The translations under genes were made by a program, and so were the position numbers. The notes beneath the pieces are model-generated. The model searched no databases. It saw nothing but the letters and a program-made list of their open reading frames with translations, and was not told the DNA's origin. A stretch of DNA of 19,835 nt from positions 1 to 19,835 of the forward strand of contig CAZQGJ010000012.1 in the NCBI GenBank assembly GCA_964592905.1, written 5' to 3'. Positions 8,311-14,552 of the stretch are shown piece after piece; the first letter of the stretch is position 1; each line of letters begins with the position of its first letter. This DNA comes from CAZQGJ01 sp964592905. Its GTDB lineage: Bacteria; Patescibacteriota; UBA1384; CAYGGE01.

Positions 8311-8346
8311 TTAAAAAACTACCGGCCACGTTCAGTAACCGGTAGT
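8311..8346 (-). terminator. Terminator overlapping the 3' end of the SDR gene
   Basis: Arms ACTACCGG / CCGGTAGT (8318-8325 and 8339-8346), read on the minus strand, end in a run of six T. The TAG stop of the SDR reading frame (8319-8321) lies inside the hairpin. Confidence 0.7.
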
Positions 8347-9038
8347 AAGGTGACCACACCTTCTTTGCTCATGATGTATGTCTGCCCTGATCGTTCAGAG
8401 CCCAGTATCAGAGAAGTTAGAAGGTTTGCTACCTCATGGTAGTCAGTAGAGGTGTGAAAAGATCCCTTGGTGAGCATCTCTCCGTAGCCAGCCGAGGCCG
8501 CCTCTTCGACTAACTTAATCTGTTGAGGCGTAACCATAGTCGGTACGCAGTAATGATTGGCCTTCAACCACTGATTATTGCTAGCCAGCTCACGGGTCCA
8601 CGCCCGTAGCTCATGCTTGGCAGCAATATATGGCAAAAGGTAGTCATTATCCGATCGCAACGACCAGCGACTGCCCAAGGTGGCAAACCTCGGGTCGCCA
8701 GATCGGCGTAGATTATTTTCGAGCACCCGATACGCCTGCCTGACGTATCCAAGATTGAGTGCCCGATGGAGCTGCCAATCTTCCTCAGTTAAAGATGAGG
8801 CTGAGATCAACCGGGCAAAGCCGACAACGGCTACGATCACGTCCAGCACCGGGTGATCTAGCTGAATCTGCCGAAGCGTTGTTTCCCAAACAGCACCGTC
8901 AGCAACGTCACAGGCATATCCAAGCGGTCAGGCAGCCCCTGGGTTACTGCCAACCACGACCACCTCGGCCACCGTACTAAAGTTATCAGCGACAGCAGCC
9001 CCGAAGCCATTCGTTCCGCCGATCACTAAAACTTTCAT
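8319..9038 (-). pseudogene. SDR-family oxidoreductase interrupted by one in-frame TGA
   Basis: From an ATG at 9038 with AGGAGA upstream, one frame runs to 8319. It would give 239 residues, the normal size of a short-chain dehydrogenase. The N-terminus MKVLVIGGTNGFGAAVADNF carries the TGxxxGxG-type NAD(P) loop, and VVVVGSN is the second strand. The catalytic YxxxK is intact as YIAAK within NDYLLPYIAAKHELRAW. Codon 37 is TGA (8928-8930), between GAA and PLGYACDVADGA; reading resumes in the same frame with no other lesion. CGA (Arg) to TGA is a one-base transition. TGA is a normal stop in many neighbours, so a fresh nonsense mutation or consensus error is likeliest, with readthrough possible. 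A GTG at 8849 could restart translation but would lack the cofactor loop. Confidence 0.75.
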
Positions 9039-9048
9039 CTTGTCTCCT

Positions 9049-9086
9049 AAAAAGAAAGATCCGCCCCTGTAGCTCAGGGGCGGATC
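9049..9086 (-). terminator. Terminator between methyltransferase and SDR genes
   Basis: A perfect 12-bp stem GATCCGCCCCTG / CAGGGGCGGATC (9058-9069 and 9075-9086) with a 5-nt loop is followed on the minus strand by TTTCTTTTT. It lies directly before the SDR ribosome site, so the SDR gene depends on leakage or an unseen promoter. Confidence 0.85.
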
Positions 9087-9104
9087 GCAGCAACACTTGT
9101 GTCG

Positions 9105-9998
9105 CTAGGGTTTCGTGACCTCGAAGAACAACATTGGCCCGGTGAGATGAATCAGGTCATCTTCGACGTACCAGCCGAGCGTCTCCCGTAGGTCACCTAG
9201 GACCTCTGCTTCACTCTGAGGGTAGGCGTGTAACCCTTTGAAGAAGAGCGCCATCTCACGCTCTGAACGGAAGGTCCAGGTTAGCGGTACCTGCTCGCAC
9301 ACCCGTGGGGTGCCGAGAAAGGCCTCTTCACACAGAACTTTCAACCGGTCAACGCTGAGCCAGTTGGCCGCGTGCCCGGTCAAGCACTTTTTGGCGACCA
9401 CTTCGTCGAAGTGTCGCTGCAGCGTTGAACCAAGTCCAACATCGGCAGCGATAAATCGACCTCCCGGCTTCAAGAGCCGAGCTACGTTAGCAAACAAGGC
9501 TTCGTGATTGGCGACATGATGAAGGCCGCCGAAGCTCGTTACTACGTCGATGGTTCCGGCCGGGATTTGATCAAAGATCGCTTCCTGGTCGGGAGACCCG
9601 ATAACGGGCCAGACCGGGCCGGAGGGGTGGCACTGGCGGAGGAGGGAAGTCAGTTGAACTCGACTGGGATCAACGGCGTAAACCGTCTCCCTGGTCCACT
9701 TCAGTAACGACTTGGTCAGGAAGCCTGTACCGGCCGCTATATCAACTGCTACCTTACCACGCAGCTTTCCAGCTGCTACGCCGAACCAATTGGCCATCTC
9801 CTCCAGATCACCCTGGCGGGCGGCAGGAGAGAGTGCGAGAGCGATCTCATAGAGACGGCCTCGCTGGTCAAAGGCTTCGGTAACACCTTCTGCCTCTACC
9901 ACCCGAGCGACCCGAGCAAGCTCCACCTCGAGCTGATCGGCATAACCGTCATCGAGCCGTTCATCGTATGACAAACCGGCGCACTGCCATTCTTCCAT
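9105..9998 (-). CDS. Class I SAM-dependent methyltransferase
   Basis: This 297-residue protein has SAM-binding motif I VAVDIAAGTGFLTKSLL (83-99) and post-I acidic strand VYAVDPS. TIDVVTSFGGLHHVANHEALFANVARLLKPGGRFIAADVG is typical of the Methyltransf_11/UbiE-like fold. About 80 N-terminal residues precede the core and probably shape the substrate site. Most similar in style to small-molecule or lipid methyltransferases; the substrate cannot be named. The ATG has AGGGAG about 9 nt upstream. It is divergent from the TrmB regulator at 10189. Its promoter carries a palindrome at the predicted start site, so it is probably repressed or gated by a regulator, perhaps that TrmB protein. Confidence 0.85.
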   Translation of the reverse strand: MEEWQCAGLSYDERLDDGYADQLEVELARVARVVEAEGVTEAFDQRGRLYEIALALSPAARQGDLEEMANWFGVAAGKLRGKVAVDIAAGTGFLTKSLLKWTRETVYAVDPSRVQLTSLLRQCHPSGPVWPVIGSPDQEAIFDQIPAGTIDVVTSFGGLHHVANHEALFANVARLLKPGGRFIAADVGLGSTLQRHFDEVVAKKCLTGHAANWLSVDRLKVLCEEAFLGTPRVCEQVPLTWTFRSEREMALFFKGLHAYPQSEAEVLGDLRETLGWYVEDDLIHLTGPMLFFEVTKP

Positions 9999-10040
9999 CT
10001 AGGTCAGCTCCCTGTAGTGTAGCTTCAGATTGTTAAACTT

Positions 10041-10063
10041 CATTACGCACCCTAAGCGTAATG
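10041..10063. promoter_or_regulatory. Palindromic operator at the methyltransferase transcription start
   Basis: Perfect inverted repeat CATTACGC-7 nt-GCGTAATG. It overlaps the predicted +1 (near 10061) of the minus-strand promoter, where a bound repressor would block transcription. The half-site TACGC recurs in the palindrome at 10958-10982. Confidence 0.6.
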
Positions 10064-10067
10064 AGCC

Positions 10068-10096
10068 ACTATAGAATAAAATAAGCAAAATGTCAA
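10068..10096 (-). promoter_or_regulatory. Strong promoter of the methyltransferase gene
   Basis: On the minus strand TTGACA (10091-10096), 17 nt, TATAGT (10068-10073). Almost consensus. It drives the gene starting at 9998 with a leader of about 60 nt. Confidence 0.75.
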
Positions 10097-10124
10097 TAAT
10101 CCAGACAGTAAATAGCGCATAATA

Positions 10125-10154
10125 TTGACCATTAGCCTGTCTATAAGGTATATT
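10125..10154 (+). promoter_or_regulatory. Promoter of the first TrmB-family regulator gene
   Basis: TTGACC (10125-10130), 18 nt, TATATT (10149-10154). An inverted repeat GTCAATA / TATTGAC (10092-10098 and 10123-10129) embeds the -35 elements of both divergent promoters, so co-regulation of the pair is possible. Confidence 0.55.
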
Positions 10155-10188
10155 TATGTAAAATAATTGTGTCTAATAGAAAGTCACT

Positions 10189-10917
10189 ATGATAAAGATT
10201 TCTAAAGAATTAATGAAAAGTCTGAGTTTAACAGGCGCACAAGCCAGTGTTTACTTAGCCGCTCTAGAGCTTGGACAGGCTTCCATGCAGCAGTTAGCCC
10301 GTAAATCTGGCGTCAAGCGAACCAGTATTTATAACTTTATCGATGAGTTAAAAGAACGACACCTCATCATCGAAGTACGCAAGCACAAAAGAAGTGTTTA
10401 TAGCGCTGTTCATCCAGATAAATTAATCGAGTTGGAGCAAGAACGCTTGAAGGAACTCAATAATATCCTGCCTGAGCTGATGGCGATTCAGAATTCTACA
10501 CCCAATAAACCTCGAGTGACTTTTCATGAGGGTACTGAAGCCCTCAAAGAGATCTATGCCGACTTTATTAAAGAGGGGAAACCGATTATTGCCTGGAGTG
10601 AGTTCCAACAGAGCCACAACGTCACGGGCACTATGTTTGAGGAACAGGGAGAAAAGCGAGCTAAACGCAATATTCCAGTTCGATGGATTACCACCGACTC
10701 TCCCGAGGCGCGTGAATTTGCCAAGACAGATACACGGTTATTGCGCGAGACAAAATACGTCACCTCTGAACTCTTTAAGACGAAAATAGTTGTTTATGGA
10801 AACAAGGTAGCCTTACTGAGCTATCACGGCAACCCACCATTTGTTGTTCATATTGAGGACGCTGATATTGCCAACACGCTACGCGGCATCTGGGAAGAGC
10901 TATGGAAGCGATTATAG
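10189..10917 (+). CDS. TrmB-family transcriptional regulator
   Basis: This 242-residue protein has an N-terminal winged helix (LSLTGAQASVYLAALELGQASMQQLARKSGVKRTSIYNFIDELKERHLI, ~12-60). This is the TrmB-type domain, with recognition helix near VKRTSIYNFIDEL. A charged helical linker (DKLIELEQERLKELNNILPEL) and a C-terminal effector/dimer domain (~105-242) follow. TrmB proteins act as sugar- or metabolite-responsive repressors or activators; the ligand here is unknown. It is divergent from the methyltransferase at 9998. Related palindromes occur at the promoters on each side of this gene, which makes those two genes its likely targets. A second TrmB homologue lies at 11486-12247. Confidence 0.88.
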   Translation: MIKISKELMKSLSLTGAQASVYLAALELGQASMQQLARKSGVKRTSIYNFIDELKERHLIIEVRKHKRSVYSAVHPDKLIELEQERLKELNNILPELMAIQNSTPNKPRVTFHEGTEALKEIYADFIKEGKPIIAWSEFQQSHNVTGTMFEEQGEKRAKRNIPVRWITTDSPEAREFAKTDTRLLRETKYVTSELFKTKIVVYGNKVALLSYHGNPPFVVHIEDADIANTLRGIWEELWKRL

Positions 10918-10924
10918 TCGTTAG

Positions 10925-10953
10925 TTGACAGGTTCGGCTTGGATCTGTATAGT
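10925..10953 (+). promoter_or_regulatory. Strong promoter for the Janus/Ocnus-like gene
   Basis: TTGACA (10925-10930), 17 nt, TATAGT (10948-10953). It is nearly identical in its hexamers to the methyltransferase promoter at 10068-10096, with the predicted start near 10960. Confidence 0.75.
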
Positions 10954-10957
10954 ATTC

Positions 10958-10982
10958 GAATACGCTCCGGGGAAGCGTATTC
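10958..10982. promoter_or_regulatory. Palindromic operator at the start site of the Janus/Ocnus-like gene
   Basis: Perfect inverted repeat GAATACGCT-7 nt-AGCGTATTC at the predicted +1. It shares the TACGC...GCGTA core and the +1 position with the palindrome at 10041-10063. It could alternatively form an RNA hairpin at the 5' end of the transcript. Confidence 0.6.
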
Positions 10983-11068
10983 TCGCCACCAGTCACTCTT
11001 CGACCACGCACCTGACAACCAAAACGAGGTGCTGGGCAATCTCGCGGTCTACCGCACGAGGAAGCAAG

Positions 11069-11422
11069 ATGAACGTTCAGTTCTTTGAAGAAGTCATTGA
11101 AGGTTGGGACACAATCGAAAGGGCATGGACAATCGGTCGACTCAAGGTTGCCGGAATGGTCCTAACGGATGAGAATGGTGTCGTCGTTCTCACGACTCTG
11201 GGTAATTCTCACCACGAAGTGCTTGAGTACGTGATGCGACACAAGCTACGCGTCGTCCGGCACGATAACGCCGGCGGTGGCTTTATTACGATCAGTCCAG
11301 CGGGCGAAATCTCGATCGATGGCGTATCAGCCACGCTCGGCGATAAACCGCTCCATGAGGCTCTCGTTCAACCGACCATCGACTACGTTCGCCAGAAACT
11401 CACCACATTAGGGCGGAACTAA
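11069..11422 (+). CDS. Small protein, possibly Janus/Ocnus (phosphohistidine phosphatase-like) fold
   Basis: This 117-residue protein uses the ATG at 11069, with GAGGA about 6 nt upstream; the longer open frame from 10925 would begin on the -35 box itself. GGGFITISPAGEISIDGVSATLGDKPLHEA resembles the GGGRI...I.VYGYS..YG...H core of the Janus/Ocnus family, whose human member PHPT1 dephosphorylates histidine. SHHEVLEYV would align with the segment holding the catalytic His of PHPT1. This rests on pattern memory only. If right, it could act on phosphohistidine signalling proteins. It follows the first TrmB gene but has its own promoter with a palindrome, and a terminator follows. Confidence 0.65.
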   Translation: MNVQFFEEVIEGWDTIERAWTIGRLKVAGMVLTDENGVVVLTTLGNSHHEVLEYVMRHKLRVVRHDNAGGGFITISPAGEISIDGVSATLGDKPLHEALVQPTIDYVRQKLTTLGRN

Positions 11423-11445
11423 CCATCCCACCCTTGCTTACGAGC

Positions 11446-11487
11446 ACCCGCACGACCTCAGTAGAGGAAACGGCGGGTTCTTTTTTT
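11446..11487 (+). terminator. Terminator after the Janus/Ocnus-like gene
   Basis: Outer arms ACCCGC / GCGGGT (11446-11451 and 11473-11478) enclose an inner CCTC-AGTA-GAGG hairpin. TCTTTTTTT follows. It lies between convergent genes. Confidence 0.75.
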
Positions 11488-12247
11488 ATTTCTGCGCAGT
11501 ATCCCAGATCTCAAAGAACTGTTTTCTAGAGAAGTCGGCCAATGGACGCGACTTTAAAACAATCATATTCGTTGCATTCCCCTGAATCGTCTGGTAGCAG
11601 ACCTCATCTCGCCAAATCCATTGCTCTACATTCTGACTGAACGGTTTTGAGGTATATCGATACTCAGTGATTGACCAACCGACCTCTTTAATAAACTCGT
11701 CAGCTTGTCGATGCTCAGGCAAGAGGCAGAGCAGACGGATGCCTCTCTTAATCTGTTGCTCCATATAGTTCTTATAAAATTCGGCGTCAAGCTTATACCA
11801 GCTATCGACACTACCGCTATCGTATAGTAGTAACTCATCGCCCTCTTTCGCGTTTTCCAAGAAATGCCGATACCATTCACGCATGGCTAAAGGGGTATCG
11901 TAAATCGTGACGAGAGGAACCTCAGAGGGAACGGACTGAAGATTAGTGAGGGCAGGAATTACTTCATCGAGACGAACTTTGACATCATCAACTAAAGCCA
12001 AGAGTTGACTCGGGGCTAACGCTTGGTAGCGCGACCGCTTACCGCTATGATGCACTTCTTTGATTAAGCCACGATCGAGTAAGGGCGGTAAAAGTAGATA
12101 GATAGCCTGACGGCTAGTCTTTAAGGTTCGAGCCACATCGGCAATTGTAGCCGGGCCAGCTTCTAGAAAGCTTAAATATAACCTGGCCTGATTACGCCCA
12201 ATACCCAATCGGCTAAATGTTTCATAAATCAAAATATCATCTCTCAT
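11486..12247 (-). CDS. TrmB-family transcriptional regulator (second copy)
   Basis: This 253-residue protein has a winged helix at residues ~10-65 (LGIGRNQARLYLSFLEAGPATIADVARTLKTSRQAIYLLLPPLLDRGLI). A linker with SQLLALVDDVKVRLDEVIPAL and a C-terminal domain follow. It includes EGDELLLYDSGSVDSWYKLDAEFYKNYMEQQIKRGIRLLCLLPE, the arrangement seen in TrmB-like effector domains. The ATG has a strong GGAGGATT site. It is divergent from the second methyltransferase, so the regulator-methyltransferase pairing seen at 9105-10917 is repeated in mirror image. It is clearly diverged from the first TrmB protein, so this is not a recent duplication. Confidence 0.87.
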   Translation of the reverse strand: MRDDILIYETFSRLGIGRNQARLYLSFLEAGPATIADVARTLKTSRQAIYLLLPPLLDRGLIKEVHHSGKRSRYQALAPSQLLALVDDVKVRLDEVIPALTNLQSVPSEVPLVTIYDTPLAMREWYRHFLENAKEGDELLLYDSGSVDSWYKLDAEFYKNYMEQQIKRGIRLLCLLPEHRQADEFIKEVGWSITEYRYTSKPFSQNVEQWIWRDEVCYQTIQGNATNMIVLKSRPLADFSRKQFFEIWDTAQK

Positions 12248-12272
12248 GAATCCTCCAAGTGTACATAATTTG

Positions 12273-12302
12273 TTGACATAAAGCGTGATTTAAACCTATA
12301 AA
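12273..12302 (+). promoter_or_regulatory. Promoter of the second methyltransferase gene
   Basis: TTGACA (12273-12278), 18 nt, TATAAA (12297-12302). The predicted start near 12309 would leave an ATG at 12313 almost leaderless. That favours one of the later starts, which have ribosome sites. Confidence 0.65.
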
Positions 12303-12396
12303 GCCATATTAAATGAAAAGCGAACGATTGACAAATATGAACTTTAAGGCTAAGATGGCACGTATCGGTCAGAGCAACGAGAGGAGATCTTACGGT

Positions 12397-13119
12397 ATGG
12401 ACGACTATGGCAGGTTCATCGGGAACTACATCGGCTACACCGATCAGCCTTGTGGCATGGAATACAAGCTCGGGCGTCAGCCAGCCTTGGAAGCACTCGG
12501 CCCTAAAGCCAACCAGCTTATTTTGGATTTCGGCTGTGGCCCAGCCGTCAACGGTCCAGAGCTCGGAGGCAAAGAATATGGTGCCGATGTGGTTGGAATC
12601 GATATTAGTGAAGAGGAGCTGGCTGTGGCACGTCAACGTGACCCCGATAGCATCTATCTTCATTACGATGGCCGCAATTTGGCCGAGGCGATTAAGGCAG
12701 AGTGCAGGGGACGCAAGTTGGATGGCATCATCGCCACCTTCTCGGTCTGCACTGTTCCAGACAAAAACCTGGGGCCGATTCTTCGCGAGATGCGTCAGAT
12801 CCTCAAGCCGGGAGGTAGGCTCGTGATTGCAGAGCCAAATCTTGAGCAGGCGATGGGCGTGAAATATCACGATCTACACTACCATGCTCAGCCAGGAGCC
12901 AAAAGTGGCGATCATGTCACGGTCACCCTTGGCACCGGAGAGACGGCAACCACCCTCTATCACGACATCTATCGAACTCGGGCTGACTATCGACGCCTAC
13001 TGTTGGCGGCCGGTTTCAGTCACGTCAAGATGTCGACGCCACGACCACGCAGCCGAAACCTATTCGCTTGGTGGAGAGCGGCCTTGACTCCGCCTTTCCT
13101 GATCATCGTGGCTGAATAG
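12397..13119 (+). CDS. Class I SAM-dependent methyltransferase (second)
   Basis: About 240 residues from the preferred start. Motif I is LILDFGCGPAVNG (~42-54), followed by post-I VVGIDISEEEL. Motif IV-like LDGIIATFSVCTVPDKNLGPILREMRQILKPGGRLVIAEP is typical of Methyltransf_11/25 proteins. The C-terminal region RTRADYRRLLLAAGFSHVKM matches the family's last strands. The start is uncertain. ATG 12397 has AGGAG 10 nt before it, ATG 12355 has AAGG 5 nt before it, and the longest frame begins at 12313 with no ribosome site. It is divergent from the second TrmB gene. The substrate is unknown, and it is not close in sequence to the methyltransferase at 9105. Confidence 0.82.
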   Translation: MDDYGRFIGNYIGYTDQPCGMEYKLGRQPALEALGPKANQLILDFGCGPAVNGPELGGKEYGADVVGIDISEEELAVARQRDPDSIYLHYDGRNLAEAIKAECRGRKLDGIIATFSVCTVPDKNLGPILREMRQILKPGGRLVIAEPNLEQAMGVKYHDLHYHAQPGAKSGDHVTVTLGTGETATTLYHDIYRTRADYRRLLLAAGFSHVKMSTPRPRSRNLFAWWRAALTPPFLIIVAE

Positions 13120-13126
13120 CAAACCC

Positions 13127-13171
13127 GTTCACTAGTAGTGAACTCGCTGACCGAGAACGGTCACTTTTTTA
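13127..13171 (+). terminator. Tandem hairpins ending in a terminator
   Basis: A first hairpin GTTCAC/GTGAAC (13127-13132, 13138-13143) is followed by TGACCG-AGAA-CGGTCA (13148-13163) with a C(T)6 tail. The second is a good rho-independent terminator for the methyltransferase gene. Confidence 0.75.
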
Positions 13172-13236
13172 AATTGTTGGGATAGACGAAAAATTGCGGG
13201 GAGAGATAATAACCAATTCTAAGAATGAAAGCGTTG

Positions 13237-13242
13237 TATAAT
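13237..13242 (+). promoter_or_regulatory. TATAAT box 6 nt before an ATG (leaderless start)
   Basis: A perfect TATAAT lies at 13237-13242; transcription would begin 6-7 nt later, at the A of ATG 13249. No -35 match is seen at normal spacing. This suggests a leaderless mRNA and argues for the 13249 start over the ATG at 13225. Confidence 0.45.
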
Positions 13243-13248
13243 ATTGCT

Positions 13249-14406
13249 ATGGAAAATTCAAATCACGCTCTGACGATTGATGATGAGGGAACGCTTCCCG
13301 AAGAAAGTATTGAGGCTACAGAGCTAGATACAGCTCCCATCACTATGGAACCGCAGCTACTCGAACGATTGGGTCGACACCAGGAGAGCTATTGGAAGAA
13401 TATGTTCCAAGTCTCCGGGAGATTGAATCAAATATTTCGACTCTATTGCGACAGACACCCTGAATTTCAACCCATCGTCAACAAATACGCCGGAAAAAAG
13501 AATCACCTTAATGGCCTACAATTCTATGCTGGCTTTCGAGCTGGTGAGTCGCATCCAGAAAAATGGGAAAGTTTCATCCCTGTGGCTGTCGCCTTAGAAT
13601 CAGTCATGCTCTGGGCGTACGGACTCAATCAAATTGTAGATCGAAAAAAAGCGATCTGGGAAGTACCGGGCAAAATTGAACAAACCGCTCTCGAGCATGA
13701 CCTTTTAATGTCGCTCTTGCTAACTATGTTAGAAGAGAGTAAATCAGCCCTGGGCAAGAGACACTCTGCGGTCTCTTCAAGAGTGATTCAGATGATCTCA
13801 AATATGAGCAAAGGCTTTTGGGTTGAACGAGAGCATCTGTCGCTGCACTTTAAAGAACTGGATCAAATATTACCTGAATGGAGCAAAAATTATACTTTGC
13901 GCAATCGACTGATCGATCAAGTTTACGACGATAGTCCATTGGTTGGTTATTACGTGGCCACAGGCGATGAGTCAATATTCTCTGATCATGATAAATTTTT
14001 CACAGATCGGCGGACTTTTTCGGATGCCGGGCAAACTATCAACGATCTCAGCGATGTTCTAACTGGAACAGTAGACAGTCAAGTCAAGGTCTATCAAGAC
14101 GCTTTCGCCGATTTGCGTAACGGATACATTACCTATCCCATCTGGAGACTGCGAGACAAGCCAGAAATACAACAAGCCTTTCAAAAACCAGAATTGACCC
14201 TAGACCCAGAGTGGCAAAAAATGATGGGGCAGGCAGTGGAAGAGAGTGGTATTGCAGCAGAGACTCGAGCTATGGGCCTCGAGGCATGGGCAAATCATAC
14301 TCATTTTTGGCGCGAGAGACTAGGATCGGACGATCTATTGTTGATTGCGACATATTCTCAGCTTGGCTACAATAAATACTTTAAAAAATGCGGGCTGACA
14401 AAATAA
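13249..14406 (+). CDS. Polyprenyl-synthetase-like protein with degenerate Asp-rich motif
   Basis: About 385 mostly helical residues. GQTINDLSDVLTG (261-273) and DLRNGYITYPIWRL (288-301) match the second Asp-rich region and the following DLREGKxTLP-type segment of class I polyprenyl synthetases. The first Asp-rich motif, normally DDxxD after an ALExxH helix, appears as NQIVD (127-131), and the second as NDLSD instead of DDxxD. Canonical Mg-dependent prenyl transfer is therefore doubtful. It may be a divergent prenyl-transferase or terpene-synthase-like enzyme, or a non-catalytic partner. About 45 acidic N-terminal residues precede the fold. The ATG at 13249 is preferred because a TATAAT lies 6 nt upstream and no ribosome site serves 13225. 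It lies between terminators and promoters, so it is monocistronic. Confidence 0.65.
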   Translation: MENSNHALTIDDEGTLPEESIEATELDTAPITMEPQLLERLGRHQESYWKNMFQVSGRLNQIFRLYCDRHPEFQPIVNKYAGKKNHLNGLQFYAGFRAGESHPEKWESFIPVAVALESVMLWAYGLNQIVDRKKAIWEVPGKIEQTALEHDLLMSLLLTMLEESKSALGKRHSAVSSRVIQMISNMSKGFWVEREHLSLHFKELDQILPEWSKNYTLRNRLIDQVYDDSPLVGYYVATGDESIFSDHDKFFTDRRTFSDAGQTINDLSDVLTGTVDSQVKVYQDAFADLRNGYITYPIWRLRDKPEIQQAFQKPELTLDPEWQKMMGQAVEESGIAAETRAMGLEAWANHTHFWRERLGSDDLLLIATYSQLGYNKYFKKCGLTK

Positions 14407-14463
14407 TCTCGTCGGATACGGCAACGAAACAACTACCGATGATCCTTAACGGTCCCTATGGTC

Positions 14464-14492
14464 TTGACTAAATAAAGTAAAAAACGTAGAAT
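14464..14492 (+). promoter_or_regulatory. Promoter of the TIM-barrel membrane protein gene
   Basis: TTGACT (14464-14469), 17 nt, TAGAAT (14487-14492). An inverted repeat GTTGTC-TTAG-GACAAC (14498-14513) covers the predicted +1, either an operator or a 5' RNA hairpin. Confidence 0.65.
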
Positions 14493-14552
14493 ATACAGTT
14501 GTCTTAGGACAACGTTACTCTGTTGCATCGGCCAGAGGCCAAGAGGGGTAAG

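Noticed and set aside
8928..8930. Genome-wide reassignment of UGA (as Gly in some CPR groups) to explain the SDR codon
   Set aside because: At least six well-supported genes here end in TGA, including nitroreductase, PaaK-like, hydrolase, Fic, Nfu and ferredoxin genes, so TGA is a normal stop.
10925..11068. N-terminal extension of the Janus/Ocnus-like gene to an ATG at 10925
   Set aside because: That start lies on the -35 box of the gene's own promoter; the ATG at 11069 has a good ribosome site.
12244..12870. Long minus-strand frame opposite the second methyltransferase
   Set aside because: It has no recognisable domain and no ribosome site, and it overlaps a clear SAM-methyltransferase on the other strand.
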